Source: Pseudomonas sp. MPC6
GTDB taxonomy: Bacteria > Pseudomonadota > Gammaproteobacteria > Pseudomonadales > Pseudomonadaceae
Reading direction: 5' to 3'
Assembly (NCBI RefSeq): GCF_006094435.1
Contig: NZ_CP034783.1
Span: 5,049,001-5,113,000, forward strand
DNA length: 64,000 nucleotides
Under the pieces are notes generated by a model. It searched no databases. It worked only from the letters and a program-made list of their open reading frames with translations, and was not told where the DNA came from. How positions within the stretch are numbered: the first letter of the stretch is position 1; each line of letters opens with the position of its first letter. Made by a program: the position numbers and the translations under genes. Below, piece by piece: positions 26,241 to 35,465 of this stretch.

Positions 26241-27239
26241 GGAACGAGGCAGGATCGCCAGGAAATTATCCCGCGCGACCTTTCTGGCAACGTCTTCCGG
26301 CAGCGCATCGAGGAACGCATCGAAGCTGCGCATTTCCTTACCGAGCTTGTTGAAACGCCCCACGACATCAGAGCCGAGCATGAAGCGTTCCGGGAAGCGC
26401 TCCGCCAACTTCAACCATTCCTGCCGAGGCTTGCCCTGCTCATCCAGCAGGTAGGGCGTCAGCATGCTCCAGGACAGGTCCACAAACAGATTGGGGTAAG
26501 CCTCAAGCATGCGGGTCAAGGTCGGCAGCAGAAAGTCCAATTCAGTCTGATGACGATGAATCTCGGCGCTGGTTCCGGCATGGGCCCAGATGAACCGGGT
26601 GTGTGGATGATTGCGCAACGGCTCTTCGACTTCCGCCAGGTACAGCGGATTTTTCTCACGCTTGGAGGTGATGTTGGAATGCAGCATGACCGGCAAGTCG
26701 TTTTCGGCGGCGAGGTGATAGATCCGCGTCATCGCTTCGTTATTCGCCCGCGGTGTGTCGCCGGACGTCAGCGCAGTCAGGTCGTCATGGCGGGTAAAGA
26801 CTTCGCCTATGCCCTGCCACAGACCGGGATTGAGATCGAGCATGCGCTGGATATGCGCCACGGCGTTCTTGTCGTTGGGGTTGAACCCTGACAGGAACGG
26901 GTGAAAGGACTGACGCTGCTCGGGGGGCAAGCTGTTCACAGCCGCCGCGACTATGACATCAGTGGCGCTGTACCAGTAGGCATCGGCGTCATCACCGGCG
27001 TAATAACGTGGCCGCTTGGGTTCGTCTTCGTGCCATTTCTTGGCCACCGGAATGCCGGAAATCATCACATGCTCGATGCGGTTGTCGGTCATGGCCTTGA
27101 GCAATTTCGGCATCCCGGCCGTTTCCTGAAAAAAGTCCACGTAATGCAGGTGCGCATCGCTGTAGGCATATTCGCGGGCGCTGGCAACGTGGCAGGCAAA
27201 GACCAACAGGCAGGCAATGCTGTAGCGGGACAGAGGCAC
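26235..27239 (-). CDS. Exported amidohydrolase-family (TIM-barrel) protein
   Basis: A metal-dependent amidohydrolase-2-like protein. The N-terminal SDAHLHYVDF has the paired histidines; MLHSNI, FIWAHAGTS and MLGSDVVGRF supply later barrel residues. The chosen start is GTG 27239 because GGAGA precedes it by 6 bases and a signal peptide ending ACHVASA follows; this gives 334 residues. Its TAG stop lies inside a REP half, so the final residues are repeat-determined. Substrate unknown; relatives include lactonases and decarboxylases. Confidence 0.8.
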   Translation of the reverse strand: MPLSRYSIACLLVFACHVASAREYAYSDAHLHYVDFFQETAGMPKLLKAMTDNRIEHVMISGIPVAKKWHEDEPKRPRYYAGDDADAYWYSATDVIVAAAVNSLPPEQRQSFHPFLSGFNPNDKNAVAHIQRMLDLNPGLWQGIGEVFTRHDDLTALTSGDTPRANNEAMTRIYHLAAENDLPVMLHSNITSKREKNPLYLAEVEEPLRNHPHTRFIWAHAGTSAEIHRHQTELDFLLPTLTRMLEAYPNLFVDLSWSMLTPYLLDEQGKPRQEWLKLAERFPERFMLGSDVVGRFNKLGKEMRSFDAFLDALPEDVARKVARDNFLAILPRSL

Positions 27240-27334
27240 GGGCGATCTCCAGCATGTAGGAACAGCGTAGACCCCAGCGCAAGGTCCAGGGTTCATCAAG
27301 GCAAGAAAGTGGAACGCGAACCTGAAGGAATGCT

Positions 27335-27341
27335 CTATACC
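27335..27341 (+). promoter_or_regulatory. RpoS-like -10 element before the OsmC-type gene
   Basis: CTATACC preceded by TG two bases upstream, about 50 bases before the start. CTATACT-like -10 boxes with weak -35 regions are typical of RpoS-dependent promoters, which fits an OsmC-type gene. Confidence 0.4.
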
Positions 27342-27391
27342 TTCAAGGTCTTTTTTGACTGAATAACTTTTCCTGACCTGCGAGGTTTCCC

Positions 27392-27808
27392 ATGACTGTT
27401 ACCGTCAATACCGTTTCCGCCGAAGGTTTTCGCCACAGCGTCCAGATCGATGAACACGAGTTGTTTGCCGATGCGCCCAAAGAGATCGGCGGCGAAGGCA
27501 CTGCGCCCGAGCCCCACGACTACTTCGACGCCGCCCTCGGCGCCTGCAAGGCCCTGACCCTGAAGATGTACGCCAGGAAGAAGGACATTCCGCTGACCGG
27601 GGTCACGGTCGAGGTCAAGCGCGATAACAGCGAAGAGCAGAAAGGCAAATATGCCCTGCACGTCAAACTGACCCTCAAGGGTGTGCTCACCGACGCCCAG
27701 CGCGACGAACTGCATCGCGTAGCCGACCGCTGCCCGGTGCACAAGCTGATGACCAGCACTGAAGTCAGTATCGAAACCCATCTGTCCGAAGGGGCTTTCA
27801 GCCAATAG
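27392..27808 (+). CDS. OsmC family protein
   Basis: A 138-residue OsmC/Ohr-superfamily protein. One redox cysteine is in ALGACKALTLKMYA (residue 51) and the second in VADRCPVHKLM (about 113), as in thiol-dependent peroxidases of the family. It is closer to the YhfA/OsmC-like branch than to Ohr. Cytoplasmic. Single gene with a possible RpoS-type promoter; the pirin gene follows in the same direction 61 bp later. Confidence 0.88.
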   Translation: MTVTVNTVSAEGFRHSVQIDEHELFADAPKEIGGEGTAPEPHDYFDAALGACKALTLKMYARKKDIPLTGVTVEVKRDNSEEQKGKYALHVKLTLKGVLTDAQRDELHRVADRCPVHKLMTSTEVSIETHLSEGAFSQ

Positions 27809-27869
27809 CGGCAAGGGCTGCGCAAGCGGGTTATGCTCCATGCGTCACCCGCTCAGCCTGGAATGCACC

Positions 27870-28730
27870 ATGAACACTCCGCTCGTGATCCGCCCTCGCG
27901 CCGAAGACGTCGAAGGCCAACCGATTCTTCGCCCTTTGCCGTCAGCCAAATGCCGCAGCGTCGGGCCCTTTGTGTTTTTCGACCACATGCTGGAAACCCT
28001 GTACCCCGCAGGCCATGGCATGAACATCCGGCAGCATCCGCATATCGGCCTGTCCACCCTCACCTACCTGTTCGAAGGGCAAATCCAGCACAAGGACAGC
28101 CTGGGTTCCGATCAGGTGGTCGAGGCCGGGGATGTCAGCTGGATGACGGCGGGCAGCGCGATCGCCCATGTCGAGCGCACGCCGCAGGCCCTGAAGGACA
28201 GCGGGTTCAGGATGCATGGGCTGCAGATCTGGCTGGCGTCGCCCAAGGAACGTGAACAGGGCCCGGGGCACTACAGCCACCATCCGGCGGCCACACTGCC
28301 GGTCAGCGATAACCTTGGCGTGAAGATCCGCATGATTGCCGGGTCGGGCTTTTGCCTGGAATCGCCGGTGCCGGTGCTTTCTCCTACGCTGTATGCCGAA
28401 TTGAACCTGCAAACGGCCACCACGCTACTCATACCGACCGAGCATGAAGAGCGGGCACTGTATGTGTTGCAGGGCGAAGCGCAGCTGGATGGCGAGCTGT
28501 TGGAACCCCATACGCTGGCGGTGTTGCCTGCCGGGGAAGCGATGACGCTGTTCGCCGAGAGCGACTGCCACGCCGTGCTGTTCGGCGGCGCTCCGCTGGA
28601 TGGGCCGCGGCGGATCAACTGGAATTTTGTGGCGAGCGATCCGGCGGCTATCGACGAAGCGCGGCGCCGCTGGGCGGCTGGGGATTGGCCGACGGTGCCG
28701 GGGGAAAGCGAGCGGATTGAACTGCCTTAG
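27870..28730 (+). CDS. Pirin family protein
   Basis: A bicupin of 286 residues. The N-terminal cupin has the pirin signature GPFVFFDHM and the metal ligands in HPHIGLSTLTYLFEG and HKDSLGSDQVVEAGD, then MTAGSAIAHVERTP. The C-terminal cupin includes LYVLQGEAQLDGE. Bacterial pirins have been linked to quercetin dioxygenase activity and to regulation of pyruvate metabolism; no specific role is visible here. The ATG at 27840 in frame adds 10 residues without homology sense, so 27870 is preferred. Confidence 0.9.
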   Translation: MNTPLVIRPRAEDVEGQPILRPLPSAKCRSVGPFVFFDHMLETLYPAGHGMNIRQHPHIGLSTLTYLFEGQIQHKDSLGSDQVVEAGDVSWMTAGSAIAHVERTPQALKDSGFRMHGLQIWLASPKEREQGPGHYSHHPAATLPVSDNLGVKIRMIAGSGFCLESPVPVLSPTLYAELNLQTATTLLIPTEHEERALYVLQGEAQLDGELLEPHTLAVLPAGEAMTLFAESDCHAVLFGGAPLDGPRRINWNFVASDPAAIDEARRRWAAGDWPTVPGESERIELP

Positions 28731-28754
28731 GTCCTGAGCCGCCTATTAGATTGC

Positions 28755-28848
28755 CTTCGCGAGCAAGCCCGCTCCCACATTTGATCGAGTCGTACGCAAA
28801 TTTTACGGTCGACGCCGATCCAATGTGGGAGCGGGCTTGCTCGCGAAT
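28755..28848. repeat. REP inverted pair
   Basis: Opposed ttcgcgagcaagcccgctcc and gggagcgggcttgctcgcga halves in the convergent gap between pirin and htpG. Confidence 0.9.
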
Positions 28849-28891
28849 GGGCCGGCACTGACACCCTCCTCCCAGGACTACAAAAGCCCCA

Positions 28892-28920
28892 GAAAAAAAC
28901 CCGCCGAAGCGGGTTTTTTT
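28892..28920. terminator. Bidirectional intrinsic terminator (pirin / htpG)
   Basis: AAAAAAACCCGC-cgaa-GCGGGTTTTTTT can end transcripts in both directions between the converging pirin and htpG genes. Confidence 0.88.
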
Positions 28921-28931
28921 GTTCTACGCCG

Positions 28932-30836
28932 TTAAACCGACAGTTCAACCAGCAGCTTGTTGAGGCGGCGCACATACGCGGCCGGGTCCTTCAAGCTGTC
29001 GCCGGCCGCCAGGGCCGCCTGATCGAAGAGGATGTGCGACAGGTCGCCGAAGCGCTCGTCGCTCTGCTCGTTGTCGAGTTTCTCGATCAGCGGGTGAGCC
29101 GGGTTGAATTCGAAGATCGGCTTCGACTCCGGAACCTTCTGACCGCTGGCTTCGAGGATCTGACGCATCTGCATGCCCAGGTCCTGCTCGCCGATGGCCA
29201 GAATCGCCGGGGAATCGGTCAGGCGGTGGGAAACCCGCACTTCGGCCACCGAATCGCCCAATGCCGTTTTCAGACGCTCGACCAGGCCTTCTTTGGACTT
29301 GGCGACTTCTTCCGCGGCTTTCTTGTCCTCTTCCGAGTCCAGGTTGCCCAGGTCCAGGTCACCGCGCGCCACGTCGACAAAGTTCTTGCCGTCGAAGTCG
29401 CTGAGGTAGCTCATCAGCCACTCATCGATGCGGTCGGTCAGCAGCAGCACTTCGATGCCTTTCTTGCGGAAGACTTCCAGGTGCGGGCTGTTTTTGACCT
29501 GCGCGTAGGTTTCGCCGGTCAGGTAGTAGATCTTGTCCTGACCTTCCTTGGCGCGCGCCAGGTATTCGGCCAGGGAAACCACTTGCTCGCCTTCTTCGCC
29601 CTGAGTGGAGGCGAAACGCAGCAGGCCGGCGATTTTCTCTTTGTTGGCGAAGTCTTCCGCCGGGCCTTCTTTCATGACCTGGCCGAAGTTTTTCCAGAAG
29701 CCCTTGTACTGCTCAGGGTCGTTCTTCGCCAGTTTTTCCAGCATGTCGAGCACACGCTTGGTCAGCGCCGACTTCATGGAGTCGATGATCGGGTCTTTCT
29801 GCAGGATTTCCCGCGACACGTTCAGCGACAGGTCGTTGGAATCGACCACGCCTTTGATGAAGCGCAGGTACAGCGGCAGGAACGACTCGGCCTGATCCAT
29901 CACGAACACGCGCTGCACGTACAGCTTCAGGCCTTTGGGGGCTTCACGCTGGTACAGGTCGAACGGTGCACGGGCCGGCACATAGAGCAGCGAGGTGTAT
30001 TCCAGCTTGCCTTCGACCTTGTTATGGCTCCAGCTCAGCGGGTTCTCGAAATCGTGAGCGACGTGCTTGTAGAACTCCTGGTATTCCTCGTCCTTGACTT
30101 CAGTACGCGGGCGAGTCCACAGGGCACTGGCGCGGTTGACGGTTTCCCATTCAACGGCCGGTTGCTCTTCACCTTCAACGGCTGCCGCTTCTTTCGGCAA
30201 CTCGATCGGCAGTGCGATGTGATCGGAGTACTTCTTGATGATGTTGCGCAGACGCCAGCCGTCGGCGAATTCGTCTTCACCCGACTTCAGGTGCAGGACG
30301 ATACGGGTGCCGCGCTCGGCTTTTTCAACGGTAGCGACTTCAAAGTCGCCTTCACCCTTGGACGACCAGTGCACGCCTTCGCTGGCAGCAGCACCGGCAC
30401 GGCGGCTGAACACGTCGACTTTGTCGGCAACGATGAATGCAGAGTAGAAACCCACACCGAACTGACCGATCAGGTGCGAATCTTTTTTCTGATCGCCAGA
30501 CAGGTGTTTCATGAAGTCGGCAGTGCCGGACTTGGCGATGGTCCCCAGATGGGTGATCGCGTCTTCGCGACTCATGCCGATGCCGTTGTCTTCGAGGGTG
30601 ACGGTTTTAGCGTCCTTGTCAAAGCTCACACGGATCTTCAGCTCGGCGCCACCTTCCAGCAGGTCAGGCTTGGCCAAGGCTTCAAAGCGTAATTTATCGA
30701 CAGCGTCAGAGGCGTTCGAGATCAATTCGCGAAGGAAAATTTCCTTGTTGGAATACAGCGAATGGATCATGAGGTGCAGCAGTTGCTTCACCTCGGTCTG
30801 GAAGCCCAGGGTTTCCTTTTGAGTTTCCACACTCAT
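28932..30836 (-). CDS. htpG: Molecular chaperone HtpG (Hsp90)
   Basis: An ATP-dependent chaperone of 634 residues. GHKL ATPase motifs lie in the first 200 residues: [21 protein letters not shown] and [17 protein letters not shown]. The middle domain has the conserved [11 protein letters not shown], and the C-terminal dimerisation domain ends LLVELSV. The open frame extends to 30902, but ATG 30836 gives the standard [15 protein letters not shown] with GGAG about 9 bases upstream. A sigma-32-like promoter is visible at 30903-30930. Confidence 0.97.
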   Translation of the reverse strand: MSVETQKETLGFQTEVKQLLHLMIHSLYSNKEIFLRELISNASDAVDKLRFEALAKPDLLEGGAELKIRVSFDKDAKTVTLEDNGIGMSREDAITHLGTIAKSGTADFMKHLSGDQKKDSHLIGQFGVGFYSAFIVADKVDVFSRRAGAAASEGVHWSSKGEGDFEVATVEKAERGTRIVLHLKSGEDEFADGWRLRNIIKKYSDHIALPIELPKEAAAVEGEEQPAVEWETVNRASALWTRPRTEVKDEEYQEFYKHVAHDFENPLSWSHNKVEGKLEYTSLLYVPARAPFDLYQREAPKGLKLYVQRVFVMDQAESFLPLYLRFIKGVVDSNDLSLNVSREILQKDPIIDSMKSALTKRVLDMLEKLAKNDPEQYKGFWKNFGQVMKEGPAEDFANKEKIAGLLRFASTQGEEGEQVVSLAEYLARAKEGQDKIYYLTGETYAQVKNSPHLEVFRKKGIEVLLLTDRIDEWLMSYLSDFDGKNFVDVARGDLDLGNLDSEEDKKAAEEVAKSKEGLVERLKTALGDSVAEVRVSHRLTDSPAILAIGEQDLGMQMRQILEASGQKVPESKPIFEFNPAHPLIEKLDNEQSDERFGDLSHILFDQAALAAGDSLKDPAAYVRRLNKLLVELSV

Positions 30837-30902
30837 GGTCATCAAACTCCAATCAGATGGCATAAGCCGCGACCTTGACGGTCGGCGGCGGGTTGTCATC
30901 AA

Positions 30903-30930
30903 AGTTGGGGGCTCAGATCAGGATTTCAAG
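30903..30930 (-). promoter_or_regulatory. Predicted sigma-32 heat-shock promoter of htpG
   Basis: On the minus strand CTTGAAA, a 13-base spacer and CCCCAACT, against the consensus CTTGAA-N13-17-CCCCATNT. The -35 lies in the last codons of the upstream thioesterase gene, so the promoter overlaps coding sequence. Confidence 0.75.
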
Positions 30931-31370
30931 GGCTCTTCGATTTTGAAATGAGCCCGGGCCGTGGCAATCGGCTCGGATTCGGTACTTTGCCAGGCCGTAA
31001 TCGCTACGTTGGCAACGCGCCGCCCCTGGCGACACACCTGGCACCTGGCCCAGGTGTCACGGAATTGCCCTGCGCGCAGGTAGTCGAGGGAGAAGTCGAT
31101 GATCTTCGGCACGCCGGGTGATCCGGTGAAAACCAGCAGGTGCAGCGCCGCGGACAATTCCATGAACCCGGCAATCACGCCGCCATGAATCGCCGGCAGC
31201 AGAGGGTTGCCAATATTGTCCTTGTTAGCCGGCAAGCGAAACAACAACTCATCCCCAACCCGCGAACACTCGATGCCGATCAGTTTCGCATAGGGAACCC
31301 GGTGCAGCAGCGAGGCGTAGTCCCCCTGTTCATGGGCCTGTTGCAGTTGCTCCTTGAAGTTGTCAGTCAT
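30918..31370 (-). CDS. PaaI-type hotdog thioesterase (distal of pair)
   Basis: A 150-residue hotdog-fold acyl-CoA thioesterase-like protein with the family block LLPAIHGGVIAGFMELSAA (residues 56-74) around the active-site region. It overlaps the upstream paralog by 4 bp. Substrate unknown. Its 3' end carries the -35 of the htpG promoter. Confidence 0.85.
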   Translation of the reverse strand: MTDNFKEQLQQAHEQGDYASLLHRVPYAKLIGIECSRVGDELLFRLPANKDNIGNPLLPAIHGGVIAGFMELSAALHLLVFTGSPGVPKIIDFSLDYLRAGQFRDTWARCQVCRQGRRVANVAITAWQSTESEPIATARAHFKIEEPLKS

Positions 31371-31843
31371 GGCGCACGTCCGACGATGACACCGCCAAAC
31401 CCTTTGGTGCCCTTGATGGCTTTACCCATACGCATGAAGGTGCCGACGACATGGGCGATGGGTTGTTCGGGGTCGTCCTGATAGGCAAAGCCGCGGGCGA
31501 AGATCACATCGGTGGTGACCCGGTAGCACTGGGCAAATCCATAGACATCTTTGTGCGGTTCGGCGGCGTGCATGTAATCGATACGCAGGTCCAGGGTCGG
31601 ACACACTTCGAACTCGGGCAACACGCAGAGGGTGGACATGCCACAGGCGGTGTCCATCAGCGACGTCAGTGCCCCGCCATGGATGACGCCGGTTAGCGGA
31701 TTGCCGACGATTTGCGGGCTGTACGGCAAGATTACAGTAAGCCCTTCACCACTCGCGCTGTGAACCCGCAGCCCGAGGACCTGACAATGTCGCAGCGCCG
31801 ACAGGAATCGTGTCGCACGCTCAAAAACGGGGTTTTCGGCCAT
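31367..31843 (-). CDS. PaaI-type hotdog thioesterase (proximal of pair)
   Basis: A hotdog-fold thioesterase with the block VGNPLTGVIHGGALTSLMDTACG. From the Met at 31843 it is 158 residues; a GTG at 31879 would add 12 residues but has no better ribosome binding site. It forms a two-gene unit with the shorter paralog downstream (4-bp overlap), suggesting a heterotypic enzyme or two related substrates. Confidence 0.83.
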   Translation of the reverse strand: MAENPVFERATRFLSALRHCQVLGLRVHSASGEGLTVILPYSPQIVGNPLTGVIHGGALTSLMDTACGMSTLCVLPEFEVCPTLDLRIDYMHAAEPHKDVYGFAQCYRVTTDVIFARGFAYQDDPEQPIAHVVGTFMRMGKAIKGTKGFGGVIVGRAP

Positions 31844-31937
31844 TTGATAAAAACTCTTGTTAGTGTCCTGAGATCGCACCAGGCGCTTTGAGTAAAAGTT
31901 CCCGCCGGAATATTCTTATATATCTGTATGAATTGAG

Positions 31938-31965
31938 GAACTTAACGCTGAGCGCTGTGCTCGAA
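31938..31965 (+). promoter_or_regulatory. Possible AlgU (sigma-E-like) promoter
   Basis: GAACTT, a 17-base spacer and TCGAA, against the envelope-stress consensus GAACTT-N16/17-TCTGA, 37 bases ahead of a small lipoprotein gene. The -35 match is perfect; the -10 match is partial. Confidence 0.5.
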
Positions 31966-32001
31966 AGGCCAGTAGATATTTTCCATAAGGAGAAACACCC
32001 C

Positions 32002-32250
32002 ATGCGTAAGACTTTAGCTATTGCCTTGATGTTGACCGCCTCCCTCGGTCTCGCTGCTTGCGATAAAAAATCCGAGGACAAAGCTCAAGATGCCAACCAA
32101 CATGCTGAGCAAGCTCAGCAAGACATGAACAAAGCTCAGGATAAAGTGAACGACGCAGCAAAAGAAAACGCCGAAGCTGCCAAAGCTCAGGCTGAATCGA
32201 ACAAAGCTGCAGTAGAAGAAACTGCTCCGGAAGCAGCACCTAAAAACTAA
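32002..32250 (+). CDS. Small Ala/Lys-rich lipoprotein
   Basis: An 82-residue lipoprotein. The leader MRKTLAIALMLTASLGLAAC ends in a lipobox, and Asp follows the Cys. The mature part is a single long charged helix rich in Lys-Ala-Gln and Asn-Ala, with heptad-like spacing suited to a coiled coil, and a Pro-containing tail. A strong AAGGAGA lies 9 bases before the ATG. Low-complexity structural lipoprotein of the outer envelope; no exact family known to me. Confidence 0.8.
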   Translation: MRKTLAIALMLTASLGLAACDKKSEDKAQDANQHAEQAQQDMNKAQDKVNDAAKENAEAAKAQAESNKAAVEETAPEAAPKN

Positions 32251-32270
32251 AACAGTTTTTAGCGTGATAA

Positions 32271-32300
32271 AAGAAAACCCGCCAAGTGCGGGTTTTCTTT
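32271..32300. terminator. Intrinsic terminator after the small lipoprotein gene
   Basis: GAAAACCCGC-caagt-GCGGGTTTTC with T- and A-rich flanks; it can act in both directions between this gene and the converging MAPEG gene. Confidence 0.85.
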
Positions 32301-32317
32301 GGTCTGCGATACGGGCG

Positions 32318-32719
32318 TCACAGCAGAATCGTTCTGAACGTCGGACTAATCATCAGCAACAACGAACAGATTAAGCCCACCAACCACACCAGGCTGCGCT
32401 GCCAGGCCAGGTCTACCCAATAGCACAGCAAATAAATGATTCGTGTTATCACGAAGATGATTGCCAGCGAATCGATAAGCCACCCCGCCGTCTGCGTGGT
32501 ATGCGCCATCAACACCCCCACCGCAAACAATATGAATGCCTCGATACAGTTCTGATGCGCCGCCAGCGCCCTGGCCCCGAAGCCGGTAAGTTGCGCCTGC
32601 TGCTGGCGTGGCAGGTGATTATCGTAACCGCCCTGCTCTTTCATGGCCTTGGTTACCGGGATGCGCGCCACATAAATCAGCAAGGCACTGATAAACACAC
32701 ACCAGAACGGAATACTCAT
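32318..32719 (-). CDS. MAPEG family membrane protein
   Basis: A 133-residue four-helix membrane protein of the MAPEG family (relatives of microsomal glutathione transferases). Seen: an N-terminal helix, GFGARALAAHQNCIEAFILF (the family core, with Asn and Glu), and the C-terminal helix pair. ATG 32719 overlaps the stop of the DUF599 gene (TGATG); a TTG one codon upstream is the alternative. Enzymatic activity is not evident. Confidence 0.88.
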   Translation of the reverse strand: MSIPFWCVFISALLIYVARIPVTKAMKEQGGYDNHLPRQQQAQLTGFGARALAAHQNCIEAFILFAVGVLMAHTTQTAGWLIDSLAIIFVITRIIYLLCYWVDLAWQRSLVWLVGLICSLLLMISPTFRTILL

Positions 32720-33456
32720 CAAGCGACCTCTTTACTCGGCTCGGGCAAGGGAGCCTCTGTAGGGGTATAGACCATTACGTCGAGAACGTCGGAGTGAAAT
32801 TCCCGGCGATAGAGCACCAACACCACGCCGGTACTCATCAACATGAACAACCAGGGACTGACGAACCAGGCCAGCATGGTCATGCCGAAGTAATAAGAGC
32901 GCAGGCCGAAGTTGAACTGGTTGGCGGCCATGGAAATGACCCGGGCTGCCCGGGCGGCAAAGGCTTTGCGTTCCTGCTCGGAAACATGCCGTTCACCGAC
33001 CATGGGTGCCGAACCCACCAGGATCGCCGCGAAGTTGTACTGGCGCATGCACCAGCTGAAGGTAAAGAACGCATAGACGAATACCATCGCCAGGCATAAC
33101 AACTTGATTTCCGACATGCCCTGGGACGCTTGCTGCACCATCGGGATATCCGCCAGCAACGACACGGCCCTTTCGGACGCACCCAGCACCGTGAGAATGC
33201 CGGCCAGGATAATCAGCGTGCTGGACGCGAAGAACGAGGCGTTGCGCTCCAGGTTGCCGATCACGCTGGCGTCGGCGATACGGTTATCGCGCAGCAGCAT
33301 GCGGCGCATCCAGTCTTCGCGGTACAGGTGCAGGACGCTGGCCAGGCACGCGGTGTCCCGGGCTTTCCACGTCGCATAGCGCGTGTAGCCGCCCCAGCAG
33401 ATCACGAACCAGGCGGCGGCGAGAATGTGGATCAGGTTGGCGAGGATGAACGACAT
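32719..33456 (-). CDS. DUF599 family membrane protein
   Basis: A 245-residue membrane protein with four or more hydrophobic segments and the DUF599 pattern: an N-terminal helix, a conserved RNASFFASSTLIILAG block near residue 70, FTFSWCMRQYNFA near 135, and a basic C-terminal part. Function unknown. Coupled to the MAPEG gene downstream. Confidence 0.85.
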   Translation of the reverse strand: MSFILANLIHILAAAWFVICWGGYTRYATWKARDTACLASVLHLYREDWMRRMLLRDNRIADASVIGNLERNASFFASSTLIILAGILTVLGASERAVSLLADIPMVQQASQGMSEIKLLCLAMVFVYAFFTFSWCMRQYNFAAILVGSAPMVGERHVSEQERKAFAARAARVISMAANQFNFGLRSYYFGMTMLAWFVSPWLFMLMSTGVVLVLYRREFHSDVLDVMVYTPTEAPLPEPSKEVA

Positions 33457-33494
33457 GCAGGTCCTTGTGACATATTTGCGGTGTACCGCAACCC

Positions 33495-33584
33495 TGTGGG
33501 AGCGGGCTTGCTCGCGAAAGCGGTGGGTCAGTCGACATCAATGTTGAATGATAAGCCGTCTTCGCGAGCAGCCCGCTCCCACAT
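33495..33584. repeat. REP inverted pair
   Basis: Opposed gggagcgggcttgctcgcga and ttcgcgagca...gcccgctccc halves upstream of the DUF599 gene; the right half lacks one base of the usual core. Confidence 0.88.
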
Positions 33585-33641
33585 GAGGTCTTTGCAGTGT
33601 TTCGACGTTAGCTTAAGAAAAAAGACACTGCATCACGCGCA

Positions 33642-33678
33642 TAAAAAATGCCCCGTATCGATTGATACGGGGCATTTC
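33642..33678. terminator. Intrinsic terminator of brnQ
   Basis: ATGCCCCGTATC pairs with GATACGGGGCAT around a 4-base loop, followed on the minus strand by TTTTTT. Confidence 0.88.
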
Positions 33679-33723
33679 AGTTTGTGCTGTCACAGGCCCG
33701 CTTGTGGCGGCCCTTGCAGCAGC

Positions 33724-35037
33724 TTACGCCAGCGCTTCTTCGCGCTTGCCCAGCAAACGATCACACACCACCGCAACCACCAGGGTCATGACCGACGGTA
33801 CCAGCCACGCCAGACCTTGCTCGCTCAACGGCAGGTGAGCCAGCTGCGTCGGCAGCCAGTCCGCCAGACCGGCGCCTTTGAGTGCATCAATCAGGCCGAA
33901 GATAAAGGACACCAGCATCACCGGGCCGACAATACGGCCCTGCTCATGCCAGAAGTCCTTGCAGAAGCTCAGGGCCACCAGGGCGATGCACGGCGGGTAG
34001 ATCGCGGTCAGTACCGGGATCGAGAACGCGATCAGCTTGGTGAGGCCCAGGTTGGACACCAGCAGGGAAAACGCGGCGAGGATGATCACCAGGGTTTTGT
34101 AGGACAGTGGCAGCACGCGGCTGAAGTATTCAGCGCAGGCACAGGTCAGGCCGACCGCCGTGACCAGGCATGCCAGGGCGATCAACACTGCCAGGAAACC
34201 GCTGCCCAGGGAGCCAAAGGTGTGCTGCACGTAAGCGTGCAATACCGCCGCGCCATTGGTCGCACCGGCGGCCACTTCATGGCTGCCCGAACCGAGACGG
34301 AACAGGCTGACGTACACCAGGGCCAGGCCTACGCCGGCAATCAGCCCGGCAATGATCGCGTAACGGGTGATCAGCGCCGGCGACTCGACACCACGGGAGC
34401 GGATGGCATTGACGATGACAATGCCGAAGACCAGTGCCCCCAGGGTATCCATGGTCAGGTAACCATTGATGAAGCCCTGAGAAAACGGTGCCGCCACGTA
34501 CTCGGGAGTACCGACGCCGATGTCGCCGGCCGGCAATGCAAACGCGGCGATGCCGAGAATAGCCAAGGCGATGATCTTCAGCGGTGCGAGGAAGCGTCCT
34601 ACGGTATCCAGCAAACGGCCCGGGTACAGCGAGATGAAGAACACCAGCAGGAAGTACACCGAGCTATAGAGGAACAGTGCCAGCGGGCTCTCGCCGGTCA
34701 GCGGTGCCAGGCCGACTTCGAAGGATACGGTCGCGGTGCGCGGCGTCGCGAACAACGGGCCGACAGCCAGGTAGCAGGCAGCGGCCAGCAGGCCCCCGGC
34801 GACTTTACCGATCGGGCTGCTCAAGGCATCCATGGCGCCGCCGACTTTGGCCAGGGCGACCACGGTAATCACCGGCAGACCGACTGCGGTGATCAGAAAG
34901 CCCAGCGCCGCCAGCCAGACATGAGGCCCGGCCTGCAAGCCGACGATAGGCGGGAAGATAATATTGCCAGCCCCGACAAACAGGGCAAAGGTCATGAATC
35001 CAAGTGCCAGGATGTCCTGGCCTTTCAACACTTTCAT
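33724..35037 (-). CDS. brnQ: Branched-chain amino acid transport protein BrnQ (LIVCS family)
   Basis: A sodium-coupled carrier for Leu, Ile and Val (437 residues, about 12 helices). The N-terminus [26 protein letters not shown] is the family signature; [18 protein letters not shown] follows near residue 130. Inner membrane. A single gene with its own terminator; the 428-bp upstream gap (35038-35465) contains a REP pair and no other gene I can support. Confidence 0.95.
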   Translation of the reverse strand: MKVLKGQDILALGFMTFALFVGAGNIIFPPIVGLQAGPHVWLAALGFLITAVGLPVITVVALAKVGGAMDALSSPIGKVAGGLLAAACYLAVGPLFATPRTATVSFEVGLAPLTGESPLALFLYSSVYFLLVFFISLYPGRLLDTVGRFLAPLKIIALAILGIAAFALPAGDIGVGTPEYVAAPFSQGFINGYLTMDTLGALVFGIVIVNAIRSRGVESPALITRYAIIAGLIAGVGLALVYVSLFRLGSGSHEVAAGATNGAAVLHAYVQHTFGSLGSGFLAVLIALACLVTAVGLTCACAEYFSRVLPLSYKTLVIILAAFSLLVSNLGLTKLIAFSIPVLTAIYPPCIALVALSFCKDFWHEQGRIVGPVMLVSFIFGLIDALKGAGLADWLPTQLAHLPLSEQGLAWLVPSVMTLVVAVVCDRLLGKREEALA

Positions 35038-35280
35038 TAAGGAAATACCACACTACTGAATCGGAATTTAGAGGGGGACTTCCCTATGGGTGAGGGAAAT
35101 GCTGTCGGTCCGTATGGGACTGACCCGTTTAGCGCGTAGCGGCCTTATGGGCTGCGGACGCAAAAATGGCGGCTAGCCTAACGAATTTGCTCGCAAAACG
35201 CACTGTTAGGGTGCGAACTATCCGATACACGACATTTCCGTGTCGCGTTTTCATACATAACGTTCATCCGACGGTGAAGC

Positions 35281-35376
35281 CTGTAGGAGTTGGCTTGTCG
35301 GATCCCCGCATCGCCGCGAAGGCGGCACGTCTGATGCACCGCGTCGACTGGTTCGCCAGCAAGCCGGCTCCTACAG
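35281..35376. repeat. REP inverted pair
   Basis: Opposed ctgtaggagttggcttgtcg and ccagcaagccggctcctaca halves between brnQ and sucD; the left half is degenerate. Confidence 0.8.
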
Positions 35377-35410
35377 AGACCGATGCGTCATTTGATTCGG
35401 TCGGAAACGA

Positions 35411-35436
35411 CAAAGGCCACCCGAAGGTGGCCTTTG
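35411..35436 (-). terminator. Terminator hairpin after sucD
   Basis: AAAGGCCACC-cgaa-GGTGGCCTTT, a perfect 10-bp stem just after the sucD stop on the minus strand; the T-run is short (TTTG). Confidence 0.7.
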
Positions 35437-35465
35437 TCAGCAGAGCTACAAGTTAAGCGCGAGGC

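Noticed and set aside
29034..30692. A 552-codon plus-strand frame
   Set aside because: Antisense shadow of htpG.
33130..35040. A 636-codon plus-strand frame
   Set aside because: Antisense to the DUF599 gene and brnQ, both clear membrane protein genes.
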